Below are positions 51,866-60,348 of a DNA stretch of 64,000 nt, piece after piece; position 1 is the first letter of the stretch; every line of letters begins with the position of its first letter. The translations under genes and the position numbers were made by a program. The notes under the pieces were generated by a model. The model was given only the letters and a program-made list of their open reading frames with translations. It was not told where the DNA came from and did not search any database. This DNA is from Paraburkholderia acidisoli (GTDB lineage Bacteria; Pseudomonadota; Gammaproteobacteria; Burkholderiales; Burkholderiaceae): contig NZ_CP046914.1 of the NCBI RefSeq assembly GCF_009789675.1, forward strand, positions 1,178,001 to 1,242,000. The letters run 5' to 3'.

Positions 51866-53875
51866 ATGTTAGGCAAACTTACTTTAGAGGCGATCCCGTT
51901 CGATCAGCCGATCATCATGGGCGCCGCGGCGTTCATGGGGCTGATCGTCCTTGCCGTGCTCGGTCTCGTGACCGTGATGGGCAAATGGAAGTACCTGTGG
52001 TCCGAATGGATCACGAGCGTGGACCACAAGCGCATCGGCGTGATGTACATGATCGTGGCCGTGCTCATGCTCGTGCGCGGTTTCGCGGATGCCGTCATGA
52101 TGCGCATCCAGCAGGCCATCGCGTTCGATTCGCCCGGCTATCTGCCGCCGCATCACTATGACCAGATCTTCACGGCGCACGGCGTCATCATGATCTTCTT
52201 CATGGCGATGGCGATCATGGTGGGCCTGTTCAACCTCGTCGTGCCCCTGCAGATCGGCGCGCGCGACGTGGCCTTCCCGTTCCTGAACTCGCTCTCGTTC
52301 TGGATGACGGCCATCAGCATGATCCTCATGAACGTGTCGCTCGTGATCGGCGAGTTCGCGCAGGCCGGCTGGCTCGCGTATCCGCCGCTCTCCGAATTGC
52401 AGTTCAGTCCGGGCGTGGGCGTCGACTACTACATCTGGGCGATCCAGCTCTCGGGTGTGGGCACCTTGATCACGGGCGTGAACTTCTTCGTCACGATCCT
52501 CAAGATGCGCGCGCCGGGCATGTCGCTCATGAAGATGCCGGTGTTCACGTGGACCGCGCTGTGCTCGAACGTGCTGATCATGGCCACGTTCCCGATCCTC
52601 ACGGTCGCCGTGGCGCTGCTCGGCCTCGACCGTTACCTCGGCATGCACTTCTTCACGAACGAGCTGGGCGGCAACGCCATGCTGTATCTGAACCTGATCT
52701 GGGCGTGGGGCCATCCCGAGGTGTATATCCTCGTGCTGCCCGCATTCGGCATCTATTCGGAAGTGATGGCCACGTTCTGCAAGAAGCCGTTGTTCGGCTA
52801 CAAGACGATGGTCTATGCGTCGTGCGCGATCATGGTGCTGGCGTTCCTCGTGTGGGCGCACCACTTCTTCACGATGGGTTCGGGCGCCGACGTCAACGCG
52901 TTCTTCGGCATCGCGACCATGATCATCGCCATTCCCACGGGCGTGAAGATCTTCAACTGGCTGTTCACGATGTACCGCGGCCGCGTGCAGTTCACCGCAC
53001 CGGTGCTCTGGACCATCGGCTTCATGGTCACGTTCTCGATCGGCGGCATGACGGGCGTGATGATGGCCATTCCGGGCGCCGACTTCGTGCTGCATAACTC
53101 GCTGTTCCTGATCGCCCACTTCCACAACGCCATTATTGGCGGCGTGGTGTTCGGCTACCTCGCGGGCCTGCACTACTGGTTCCCGAAGGTGTTCGGTCTC
53201 AAGCCCAGCGAAAAGCTCGGCAAGGCGTCGTTCTGGTGCTGGTTCATCGGCTTCTACGTGGCGTTCGTGCCTATTTACGTGCTGGGCTTCATGGGCGCAA
53301 CCCGCCGCCTGAACCACTACGACGTGGCCGAATGGCAGCCGTACTTCGTCGTTGCCGCCATTGGCGCCGCGATCATCGCGCTCGGCATCGTGTTCCAGGT
53401 CGTGCTGTGGGTGATGGCGTTCGTGAACCGCAACAAGGCGGAATGCCAGGACGTGACGGGCGATCCGTGGGACGGCCGCACGCTCGAATGGGCCACCTCG
53501 TCGCCGCCCGCCATCTATAACTTCGCCGTCATCCCGCACGTGGACGATATCGACGCCTTCGCGCACATGAAGGAAACGGGCCGCGTGCCCGGCCTCGCGG
53601 CGAAATACACGGACATCCATATGCCCTCGAACACGGCGGCGGGCTTCATCGTCGGCATGTTCAGCCTGGTGCTCGGCTTTGCGGGCATCTGGCACATCAC
53701 GTGGCTCGGCGTGATCGGTTTCGTCGGCGCGGTGCTGACGATCGTGATCCGCAGCTTCGGCAACAACGACGGTTACTTCATCCCGGCCGCGAAGGTTCGC
53801 GAGATCGAAGAGCAGCGCTTTGGCGCCGCCGTGACCGTGGATGAGCGCGACATGGTCGCCCTGGAGGTGAATTGA
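51866..53875 (+). CDS. cyoB: cytochrome bo3 quinol oxidase subunit I
   Basis: Haem-copper oxidase catalytic subunit of 669 residues with about 15 membrane spans. [20 protein letters not shown] holds the CuB His and cross-linked Tyr region, [18 protein letters not shown] the CuB His pair, and [20 protein letters not shown] the haem ligands. [20 protein letters not shown] is the family start. It begins three bases after cyoA. It oxidises ubiquinol, reduces oxygen and pumps protons. Confidence 0.97.
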   Translation: MLGKLTLEAIPFDQPIIMGAAAFMGLIVLAVLGLVTVMGKWKYLWSEWITSVDHKRIGVMYMIVAVLMLVRGFADAVMMRIQQAIAFDSPGYLPPHHYDQIFTAHGVIMIFFMAMAIMVGLFNLVVPLQIGARDVAFPFLNSLSFWMTAISMILMNVSLVIGEFAQAGWLAYPPLSELQFSPGVGVDYYIWAIQLSGVGTLITGVNFFVTILKMRAPGMSLMKMPVFTWTALCSNVLIMATFPILTVAVALLGLDRYLGMHFFTNELGGNAMLYLNLIWAWGHPEVYILVLPAFGIYSEVMATFCKKPLFGYKTMVYASCAIMVLAFLVWAHHFFTMGSGADVNAFFGIATMIIAIPTGVKIFNWLFTMYRGRVQFTAPVLWTIGFMVTFSIGGMTGVMMAIPGADFVLHNSLFLIAHFHNAIIGGVVFGYLAGLHYWFPKVFGLKPSEKLGKASFWCWFIGFYVAFVPIYVLGFMGATRRLNHYDVAEWQPYFVVAAIGAAIIALGIVFQVVLWVMAFVNRNKAECQDVTGDPWDGRTLEWATSSPPAIYNFAVIPHVDDIDAFAHMKETGRVPGLAAKYTDIHMPSNTAAGFIVGMFSLVLGFAGIWHITWLGVIGFVGAVLTIVIRSFGNNDGYFIPAAKVREIEEQRFGAAVTVDERDMVALEVN

Positions 53876-54483
53876 TGTTACAGAACACTCATGCGGCGCC
53901 CCTTGCCGCACACGATCACGATCATCCGCCGGCCCATTCGGTGTTCGGCTTCTGGATCTACCTGATGACGGACTGCGTGCTGTTCGCGGCGCTGTTCGCC
54001 ACCTTCGGTGTGCTGGGCCATCAGTTCGCGGGCGGGCCTTCGGGCAAGGATCTGTTCGACATTCCGGGCGTGGCGCTCGAAACGGCCATCCTGCTGTTGT
54101 CGAGCATCACGTACGGGTTCGCGATGCTCGGCGCGCAGCGCCGCAAGAACGGTGTCGTGCTCGGCTGGCTGGCCGTTACGTTCGTGCTCGGCGCGCTGTT
54201 CCTCGTGTTCGAACTGCGCGAGTTCTCGCACCTGATCGCCGAAGGCGCGGGCCCGCAGCGCAGCGCGTTCCTCTCGTCGTTCTTCACGCTCGTCAGCACG
54301 CACGGAATCCACGTGTTCTTCGGCCTGCTGTGGATGCTCGTGCTGATGATCCAGGTGGTGCGCAAGCCGCAACTCGGCGAGCAGGAAATTCGCCGCCTCA
54401 CGTGCCTGAGCCTCTTCTGGCACTTCCTGGACGTCGTGTGGATCTGCGTGTTTACTTTTGTCTATCTCGGGAGCGTGATCTAA
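53875..54483 (+). CDS. cyoC: cytochrome bo3 quinol oxidase subunit III
   Basis: Five-span membrane protein of 202 residues starting at the ATG that overlaps the cyoB stop by one base (TGATG), with GGAGG upstream. VFGFWIYLMTDCVLFAALFA, TAILLLSSITYGFAML, STHGIHVFFGLLWMLVLM and FWHFLDVVWICVFTFVYLGS are CyoC/CoxC marks. Confidence 0.95.
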   Translation: MLQNTHAAPLAAHDHDHPPAHSVFGFWIYLMTDCVLFAALFATFGVLGHQFAGGPSGKDLFDIPGVALETAILLLSSITYGFAMLGAQRRKNGVVLGWLAVTFVLGALFLVFELREFSHLIAEGAGPQRSAFLSSFFTLVSTHGIHVFFGLLWMLVLMIQVVRKPQLGEQEIRRLTCLSLFWHFLDVVWICVFTFVYLGSVI

Positions 54484-54801
54484 ATGGCGCATTCTCATTC
54501 GGAGGCCCACGGCAGTCTCGGCAGCTATGTGGCGGGCTTCGTTCTTTCCGTGCTGCTCACGGCGGGTGCGTTCGGCGTCGTGCTGCACGGTTCGCTCGGC
54601 GAATCCACGGGCATGATCGCGCTGGCAGTGCTCGCGTTCGTGCAGGTCGTTGTGCATCTGGTGTTCTTCCTGCATCTGAATTCGCCGGGGCAGGGCTGGA
54701 ATAAGCTCTCGCTGGCTTATACGGTGCTGGCGGCGGCGTTCCTGATCTTCGGCACTATTTGGGTCATGCATAACGTCGGCATGAACATGATGTCGCGCTG
54801 A
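54484..54801 (+). CDS. cyoD: cytochrome bo3 quinol oxidase subunit IV
   Basis: Small three-span subunit of 105 residues directly after the cyoC stop. GSYVAGFVLSVLLTAGAF, VVHLVFFLHLN and a final hydrophobic segment match CyoD. The operon ends here: a terminator follows and no haem O synthase gene (cyoE) is adjacent. Confidence 0.93.
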   Translation: MAHSHSEAHGSLGSYVAGFVLSVLLTAGAFGVVLHGSLGESTGMIALAVLAFVQVVVHLVFFLHLNSPGQGWNKLSLAYTVLAAAFLIFGTIWVMHNVGMNMMSR

Positions 54802-54865
54802 GCGTTTGAGGCGCATTTAGGGCATTCGCGGGAAGTTTCGGCCGGTCTGGCCGCCCGCTCGCCCC

Positions 54866-54902
54866 AAAGGCCGTACGGACTTACGTCCGTGCGGCCTTTT
54901 TT
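54866..54902 (+). terminator. terminator of the cyo operon
   Basis: Fifteen-bp stem (54866-54880 with 54885-54899, one G-U pair) around loop TTAC with a run of six T. It begins 65 bases after cyoD. Confidence 0.9.
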
Positions 54903-55025
54903 CATTGGTTTCTCGTGGTTTTTAGGGCACGCTTCGGGGTCGGCAATTCGCCCGCATGACGCGGTTAGCCCGGGAGCGCCTAACTTGACCTCGCCCCGCG
55001 CGACGCCTATCATGGGCGCCAAAGT

Positions 55026-55059
55026 GTTCGATAAACGATCATTAGTTCTTTAGGCGAAC
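55026..55059. promoter_or_regulatory. PcaR-like operator upstream of pcaF
   Basis: GTTCGATAAACGATC (55026-55040) agrees with the PcaR-binding sequence of Pseudomonas putida as I remember it (GTTCGATAATCGCAC) at 12 of 15 positions. An inverted GCGAAC follows at 55054-55059. The site is 122-155 bases before the pcaF start. Confidence 0.5.
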
Positions 55060-55180
55060 AACACACTTCGAGGACGAGCGCGAACGAAGCTCTTTTCGCC
55101 CGCGCAGTCCGTCATCTCAACCCATTGGCATGGGATCGCACGGCGCTCGCGCGTCCGCCGCGATCGAAAAGGAGACTTAC

Positions 55181-56383
55181 ATGACGGAAGCATTCATCTG
55201 CGACGCGATTCGCACCCCGATCGGCCGCTACGCGGGCTCGCTCGCCCAGGTTCGCGCGGACGACCTCGGCGCCGTGCCGCTGAAGGCGCTCATGGAGCGC
55301 AACAAGGAAGTGGACTGGACCGCCATCGACGACGTCATCTACGGCTGCGCAAACCAGGCCGGCGAAGATAACCGCAATGTGGCGCGCATGTCGTCGCTGC
55401 TCGCGGGCCTGCCGGAAGGCGTGCCGGGCTCGACGGTCAACCGCCTGTGCGGCTCGGGCATGGACGCCGTGGGCATTGCCGCGCGCGCGCTCAAGTCGGG
55501 CGAAACCGGTCTGATGATCGCGGGCGGCGTGGAAAGCATGAGCCGCGCGCCGTTCGTCATGGGCAAGTCGGCGAGCGCCTTCGCGCGCGACGCGGCGATC
55601 TACGACACGACCATCGGCTGGCGCTTCGTCAATCCGCTGATGAAGAAACAATATGGCGTCGATTCGATGCCGGAAACGGCCGAGAACGTGGCCGACGACT
55701 ATCACGTGAGCCGCGCCGATCAGGACGCGTTCGCGCTGCGCAGCCAGCAGAAGGCGGCGCGCGCGCAAGCCGACGGCACGCTCGCCGAGGAAATCGTCGC
55801 GGTCACGATCGCGCAGAAGAAGGGCGATCCGCTCGTGGTTTCGCGCGACGAACATCCGCGTGAAACGAGCCTGGAAGCGCTCGCGAAGCTCAAGGGCGTC
55901 GTGCGCCCGGACGGCTCGGTGACGGCCGGCAATGCTTCGGGCGTGAACGACGGCGCATGCGCGCTGCTGCTCGCGAACGAAGAAAATGCGAAGCGCTTCG
56001 GCCTCACGCCGCGCGCGCGCATTGTCGGCATGGCAACGGCGGGCGTTGCGCCGCGCGTGATGGGTATCGGCCCGGGCCCGGCCACGCAGAAGCTGCTGGC
56101 GCGCCTGAACATGACGATCGACCAGTTCGACGTGATCGAGCTGAACGAAGCGTTCGCGTCGCAAGGTCTCGCGGTGCTGCGCATGCTGGGCGTGGCCGAC
56201 GACGACGCGCGCGTGAACCCGAACGGCGGCGCGATCGCGCTGGGTCATCCGCTGGGCATGAGCGGCGCGCGCCTCGTGACGACGGCCATGTATCAGTTGC
56301 ATCGCACGAAGGGCCGTTTCGCGCTGTGCACGATGTGCATTGGCGTGGGGCAGGGGATCGCGATCGCGATCGAGCGGGTGTAA
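55181..56383 (+). CDS. pcaF: 3-oxoadipyl-CoA thiolase
   Basis: Thiolase of 400 residues with AAGGAG before the ATG. The N-terminus MTEAFICDAIRTPIGRYAGS and length are those of PcaF, which cleaves 3-oxoadipyl-CoA to acetyl-CoA and succinyl-CoA at the end of the beta-ketoadipate pathway. Active-site C90 lies in NRLCGSGMDAVG, the catalytic His in IALGHPLGMSGAR and the second Cys in CTMCIGVGQG. The CoA-transferase genes pcaIJ that usually precede it are not here. A PcaR-like regulator is encoded 4.8 kb to the left. Confidence 0.92.
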   Translation: MTEAFICDAIRTPIGRYAGSLAQVRADDLGAVPLKALMERNKEVDWTAIDDVIYGCANQAGEDNRNVARMSSLLAGLPEGVPGSTVNRLCGSGMDAVGIAARALKSGETGLMIAGGVESMSRAPFVMGKSASAFARDAAIYDTTIGWRFVNPLMKKQYGVDSMPETAENVADDYHVSRADQDAFALRSQQKAARAQADGTLAEEIVAVTIAQKKGDPLVVSRDEHPRETSLEALAKLKGVVRPDGSVTAGNASGVNDGACALLLANEENAKRFGLTPRARIVGMATAGVAPRVMGIGPGPATQKLLARLNMTIDQFDVIELNEAFASQGLAVLRMLGVADDDARVNPNGGAIALGHPLGMSGARLVTTAMYQLHRTKGRFALCTMCIGVGQGIAIAIERV

Positions 56384-56409
56384 GCGCCGTTCGTTCGAAC
56401 GAGTGATCG

Positions 56410-56445
56410 AGCCGCGAATCTCGTTGAGGTTCGCGGCTTTTGCTT
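56410..56445 (+). terminator. terminator after pcaF
   Basis: Nine-bp stem AGCCGCGAA / TTCGCGGCT with an inner CTC-GAG pairing, followed by TTTTGCTTTTTT. It begins 26 bases after the pcaF stop. Confidence 0.82.
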
Positions 56446-56638
56446 TTTTGTGGCCGGATTTCGTCGCGGGCCGGCCGTCTGCGAATGGTGATGAATTCTT
56501 CTTTTCGCTGACAGAAATAATTCCCTCGATCATTTCAATTTTCCTTGGCACACCTCAACATCGTCCAACAAAGCGGGCGAGTAGAATCCTCAGTCCATCT
56601 GCGCACCTGAGCGCGCTTTTGCCAAAGGAGAATTGCAA

Positions 56639-57268
56639 ATGAAAAAAGCTTCGTTTCTGGCAGCCGTATGGACTTTGAGCGCATGCGTCGCGCTGCCCGC
56701 CTTCGCGCAAAACGATCAATCTTCCAATCAACCGGCCGCGCAGCCGCAAGGTCAATCCGAGCTATCCAGCGCGGCGCAAGCCGTGATCGCCAATGTGCAG
56801 CCTGTTCATGTGCAGGCGAAGATCGTGGGTATCGACCGTGCCTCGCGCATCGTCACGCTGCGCGGTCCGCGCGGCAACGATCTCGACATCGCGCTGAGCC
56901 AGCAGGTGGCGAATTTCGATCAACTCAACGTGGGCGATACTGTCGACGTGCTCTACAAGAACGCGCTGCTCGTCACGGCCGAGAAAGTCACGGGCAAGGA
57001 CAAGGGGATTCGCAAGCGCGTGGATACCAGCGTGTATCTGCCGGCGTCGTCGGGTTACGACGCCGCGCGTCAGGTCGAGGTGCAGGCCACCGTGCAGCAC
57101 ATCAACGCGAAGAAGCGCGAAGTCACGCTGCGCGGCGCGTATCAGACGGTCACGGTCGAAGCCACGCCCGACGTCGACCTCAAGACCCTCAAGGTCGGCG
57201 ATACCATTCACGCCGTATTCGTTTCCGCGTACGCCACCCAGGTCACGCCGGTCGGGGCTTCGCAGTAA
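56639..57268 (+). CDS. exported protein of unknown function with two beta repeats
   Basis: Periplasmic protein of 209 residues with AAAGGAG before the ATG. Signal peptide LAAVWTLSACVALPAFAQ is followed by a Gln/Ser-rich stretch. Two related segments follow: VQAKIVGIDRASRIVTLRGP with LNVGDTVDVLYKNALLVTAE, and VQATVQHINAKKREVTLRGA with LKVGDTIHAVFVSAYATQV. This is an OB/DUF5666-like internal duplication of about 90 residues each. No specific family is certain. It has its own terminator and appears monocistronic. Confidence 0.75.
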   Translation: MKKASFLAAVWTLSACVALPAFAQNDQSSNQPAAQPQGQSELSSAAQAVIANVQPVHVQAKIVGIDRASRIVTLRGPRGNDLDIALSQQVANFDQLNVGDTVDVLYKNALLVTAEKVTGKDKGIRKRVDTSVYLPASSGYDAARQVEVQATVQHINAKKREVTLRGAYQTVTVEATPDVDLKTLKVGDTIHAVFVSAYATQVTPVGASQ

Positions 57269-57315
57269 CCTCTGGCAATCGCGCTTCGTACGCCGTACGT
57301 CATAAAAGCCGCCAT

Positions 57316-57350
57316 AAAAAAACGCGCCGCGAAAACTCGCGGCGCGTTTT
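57316..57350. terminator. bidirectional terminator between exported-protein gene and gabD
   Basis: Fourteen-bp perfect stem AAAACGCGCCGCGA / TCGCGGCGCGTTTT with loop AAAC, flanked by A7 on the left and T4 on the right, so it suits both convergent transcripts. Confidence 0.88.
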
Positions 57351-57382
57351 GCATGGAAAAGCGGCAATGCGTTAGCTGCGCT

Positions 57383-58831
57383 TTACAGCCCCATGCAGAG
57401 ATATTTGATGACCACGTAGTCGTCGATACCGTAGTGCGAGCCTTCGCGGCCCAGGCCCGATTGCTTCACGCCGCCGAACGGCGCCACTTCGTTCGAGATC
57501 AGGCCGGTGTTGATGCCCACCATGCCGTATTCGAGCGCTTCCGCCACCTTCCACACGCGGCCGATGTCGCGGCTGTAGAAGTAAGCGGCCAGGCCGAACT
57601 CGGTGTCGTTGGCCATCCGGATCACTTCGTCGTCGGAGGAGAAGCGGAACAGCGGCGCGAGCGGGCCGAAGGTTTCGTCGCGCGCGACCTTCATCGCGGG
57701 CGTGACGTTCGTGACGATCGTCGGTTCGAAAAAGCCATGGCCGAGCGCATGACGCTTGCCGCCCGTAATGACTTGCGCACCCTTCGCGAGCGCGTCTTCG
57801 ATGTGCGATTCCACCTTGAGCACGGCCGCTTCGTTGATGAGCGGACCTTGCGTCACGCCCGCTTCGGTGCCCAGACCCACCTTCAGCTTTTCGACGGCCT
57901 CTTTCAGCTTCGCGGCGAACGCGTCGTACACGGCGTCGTGCACGTAGAAGCGGTTCGTGCACACGCAGGTCTGGCCGCTGTTGCGATACTTCGAGGCGAT
58001 GGCGCCTTGCACGGCGGCGTCCAGATCGGCGTCGTCGAACACGATGAACGGCGCGTTGCCGCCCAGTTCGAGCGAGACCTTCTTCACGGTCGCCGCGCAC
58101 TGGCTCATGAGCAAACGGCCCACCGGCGTCGAGCCCGTGAACGAGAGCTTGCGCACGATGGGATTCGACGTGAGTTCGCCGCCAATCGCCTTCGGGTCGC
58201 CCGTCACCACGCTGAACACGCCGCGCGGCACGCCCGCGCGTTCCGCCAGCACGGCCATGGCGAGCGCGGAAAACGGCGTGGCTTCCGCGGGTTTGACGAC
58301 GATCGTGCAGCCCGCCGCGAGCGCGGGTCCGACCTTGCGGGTGATCATCGCCGCGGGGAAATTCCACGGCGTGATGGCGGCGCACACGCCCACCGGCTCC
58401 TTGACCACGACAATGCGCTTGTCGCTCGCGGGCGTGGGGATTGTGTCGCCGTACACGCGCTTGCCCTCTTCGGCGAACCATTCGAGAAACGACGCCGCGT
58501 AGGCGATCTCGCCCTTCGCTTCGGCGAGCGGTTTGCCCTGCTCGGTCGTGAGAATGAGCGCGAGGTCGTCGGCGTTCTCCATCATCAGGTCGTGCCATTT
58601 GCGCAGGATGACGCTGCGTTCCTTGGCCGTCTTCGCGCGCCACGCGGGCCACGCGGCGTTGGCGGCGGAAATCGCGCGGCGGGTTTCGGCGGCGCCCATG
58701 CGCGGCACGGTGCCGATCAGCGCGCCGGTAGCCGGGTTGATCACGTCGAGCGTGGTGCCGTCTTCGGCGCCTTGCCATTCGCCATCGAGATAAGCGTGGT
58801 GCTTCAGCAGCGATGCGTCTTTCAGATTCAT
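57383..58831 (-). CDS. gabD: NADP-dependent succinate-semialdehyde dehydrogenase
   Basis: Aldehyde dehydrogenase of 482 residues, the standard GabD length. It oxidises succinic semialdehyde to succinate in GABA catabolism. WNFPAAMITRKVGPALAAGC, FTGSTPVGRLLM, the catalytic Glu in KKVSLELGGNAPFIVFDDAD and catalytic Cys in NSGQTCVCTNRFYVH are present. The frame continues upstream over gabT as a shadow; the ATG at 58831 fits the family. It lies 104 bases after gabT and is co-transcribed with it. Confidence 0.95.
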   Translation of the reverse strand: MNLKDASLLKHHAYLDGEWQGAEDGTTLDVINPATGALIGTVPRMGAAETRRAISAANAAWPAWRAKTAKERSVILRKWHDLMMENADDLALILTTEQGKPLAEAKGEIAYAASFLEWFAEEGKRVYGDTIPTPASDKRIVVVKEPVGVCAAITPWNFPAAMITRKVGPALAAGCTIVVKPAEATPFSALAMAVLAERAGVPRGVFSVVTGDPKAIGGELTSNPIVRKLSFTGSTPVGRLLMSQCAATVKKVSLELGGNAPFIVFDDADLDAAVQGAIASKYRNSGQTCVCTNRFYVHDAVYDAFAAKLKEAVEKLKVGLGTEAGVTQGPLINEAAVLKVESHIEDALAKGAQVITGGKRHALGHGFFEPTIVTNVTPAMKVARDETFGPLAPLFRFSSDDEVIRMANDTEFGLAAYFYSRDIGRVWKVAEALEYGMVGINTGLISNEVAPFGGVKQSGLGREGSHYGIDDYVVIKYLCMGL

Positions 58832-58935
58832 GCTTGTGCTCCGACTGAATTCAAATGGGATGCGAAAGGATTTGGAATGCAAAACGGCACAGCGGCCGGG
58901 TGCCGGTGTGCCGTTTCGCGGATGTCGCGCGCGGC

Positions 58936-60222
58936 TTACGCGGGCACGCCCACGGCTTCCTTGATCGACTCTTCGAGGATCGCGAGCGCTTCGTCGAACA
59001 CGGCGTCCTGAATCGTGAGCGGGAACAGGAAGCGCACGACGTTCGAGTACACGCCGCACACGAGCAGCAGCAGGCCGCGGCTCAGCGCGGCGGCTTGCAC
59101 GCGCTTCGTGAAGTCGGCGTCGGCGTCGCTCGTGCCGGGCTGGCAGAACTCCACGGCGTTCATCGCGCCGGGGCCGCGAATGTCGGCGATCTGCGGCACG
59201 TCGGCCTTGAGCGAGGCGAGCTTGGCCTTGAGCTTGTCGCCGAGCCGGTTCGCGCGTTCGCAGAGCTTTTCTTCGTCGATGATGTCGAGCACCGCGTGCG
59301 CCGACGCCACGGCGAGCGGGTTGCCCGCATACGTGCCGCCGAGACCGCCGGGCGCGGCCGCGTCCATGACTTCCGCGCGGCCGACCACGCCCGAGAGCGG
59401 CATGCCGCCCGCCAGACTCTTGGCGATCGTCATGAGGTCCGGCGTGACGTCGTAATGTTCCATCGCGAACAGCTTGCCGGTGCGCGCGAAGCCCGTTTGC
59501 ACTTCGTCGGCGATCAGCAGGATGCCGTGCGTGTCGCAGATCTTGCGCAGACCGCGCACGAAGTCGGCCGGCGCCTGGTAGAAGCCGCCTTCGCCCTGAA
59601 CCGGTTCGAAGATGATCGCGGCAACGCGCTTCGGATCGATGTCGGCCTTGAACAGCATCTCGATGTGCTTGAGCGAGTCGGCCGTGCTGATGCCGTGCAC
59701 CGCGTTCGGATACGGCGCGTGGTAGACGTCGGCCGGGAACGGACCGAACGCGAGCTTGTACGGCGCGACCTTGCCCGTGAGCGCCATGCCCATCATCGTG
59801 CGGCCGTGGAAGCCGCCCGCGAAGGCGATCACGCCGGGGCGGCCCGTGGAGGCGCGCGCGATCTTCACGGCGTTTTCGACGGCTTCGGCGCCCGTCGTGA
59901 AGAAAGCGGCCTTCTTGGCGAAGCTGCCCGGCGCGCGCGCGACGATCTTTTCGGCGAGCGAGACGTACGACTCGTACGGCACGATCTGGTAGGCAGTGTG
60001 CGTGAAGTGGTCGAGCTGCGCCTTGATGGCGGCAACGATCTTCGGATGACGGTGGCCCGTGTTGCAGACGGCGATACCGGCGGCGAAGTCGATAAAGCGG
60101 CGGCCCTCGACGTCCCACAGCTCGGCGTTTTCGGCGCGCTCGGCGTAGAAGTCGCACATCACGCCCACGCCGCGCGGCGTAATGGCGTTCTTGCGGCTTT
60201 GCAGATCGGCGTTATTCGACAC
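58936..60222 (-). CDS. gabT: 4-aminobutyrate aminotransferase
   Basis: PLP aminotransferase (class III) of about 428 residues that converts GABA and 2-oxoglutarate to succinic semialdehyde and glutamate. TPRGVGVMCDFYAERAENAE, TGHRHPKIVAAI, TTGAEAVENAVKIARASTGR, FHGRTMMGMALTGK and the PLP-lysine region PDLMTIAKSLAGGMPLSGVV are seen. The start is uncertain: AAGGAG touches the ATG at 60228 directly, but is six bases before the GTG at 60222, which is chosen; an ATG at 60243 also exists. First gene of gabTD, divergent from the MocR regulator. Confidence 0.93.
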   Translation of the reverse strand: MSNNADLQSRKNAITPRGVGVMCDFYAERAENAELWDVEGRRFIDFAAGIAVCNTGHRHPKIVAAIKAQLDHFTHTAYQIVPYESYVSLAEKIVARAPGSFAKKAAFFTTGAEAVENAVKIARASTGRPGVIAFAGGFHGRTMMGMALTGKVAPYKLAFGPFPADVYHAPYPNAVHGISTADSLKHIEMLFKADIDPKRVAAIIFEPVQGEGGFYQAPADFVRGLRKICDTHGILLIADEVQTGFARTGKLFAMEHYDVTPDLMTIAKSLAGGMPLSGVVGRAEVMDAAAPGGLGGTYAGNPLAVASAHAVLDIIDEEKLCERANRLGDKLKAKLASLKADVPQIADIRGPGAMNAVEFCQPGTSDADADFTKRVQAAALSRGLLLLVCGVYSNVVRFLFPLTIQDAVFDEALAILEESIKEAVGVPA

Positions 60223-60297
60223 GTTCATCTCCTTGAGGGTCATATGCAGATTGTCGGTCGGACCGGCGTTCGGTCCATGTGGCGACTATACTCACGT

Positions 60298-60343
60298 TTG
60301 GCTCTAAATTTCAGAGCCATTCGGTGCAATCTTTAGGAGCCAA
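60298..60343. promoter_or_regulatory. operator region between gabT and the MocR gene
   Basis: TTGGCTCT (60298-60305) is inverted as AGAGCCAT (60313-60320) and the half site recurs as GGAGCCAA at 60336-60343. Three half sites spaced about one and two turns apart just before the regulator start are in line with MocR/GabR proteins, which bind repeated half sites in the shared promoter. Confidence 0.5.
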
Positions 60344-60348
60344 TTTCG

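Noticed and set aside
58832-60157. N-terminal extension of gabD (924-codon frame)
   Set aside because: The upstream 440 codons are the off-frame shadow of gabT, not a fusion. The true GabD start is at 58831.
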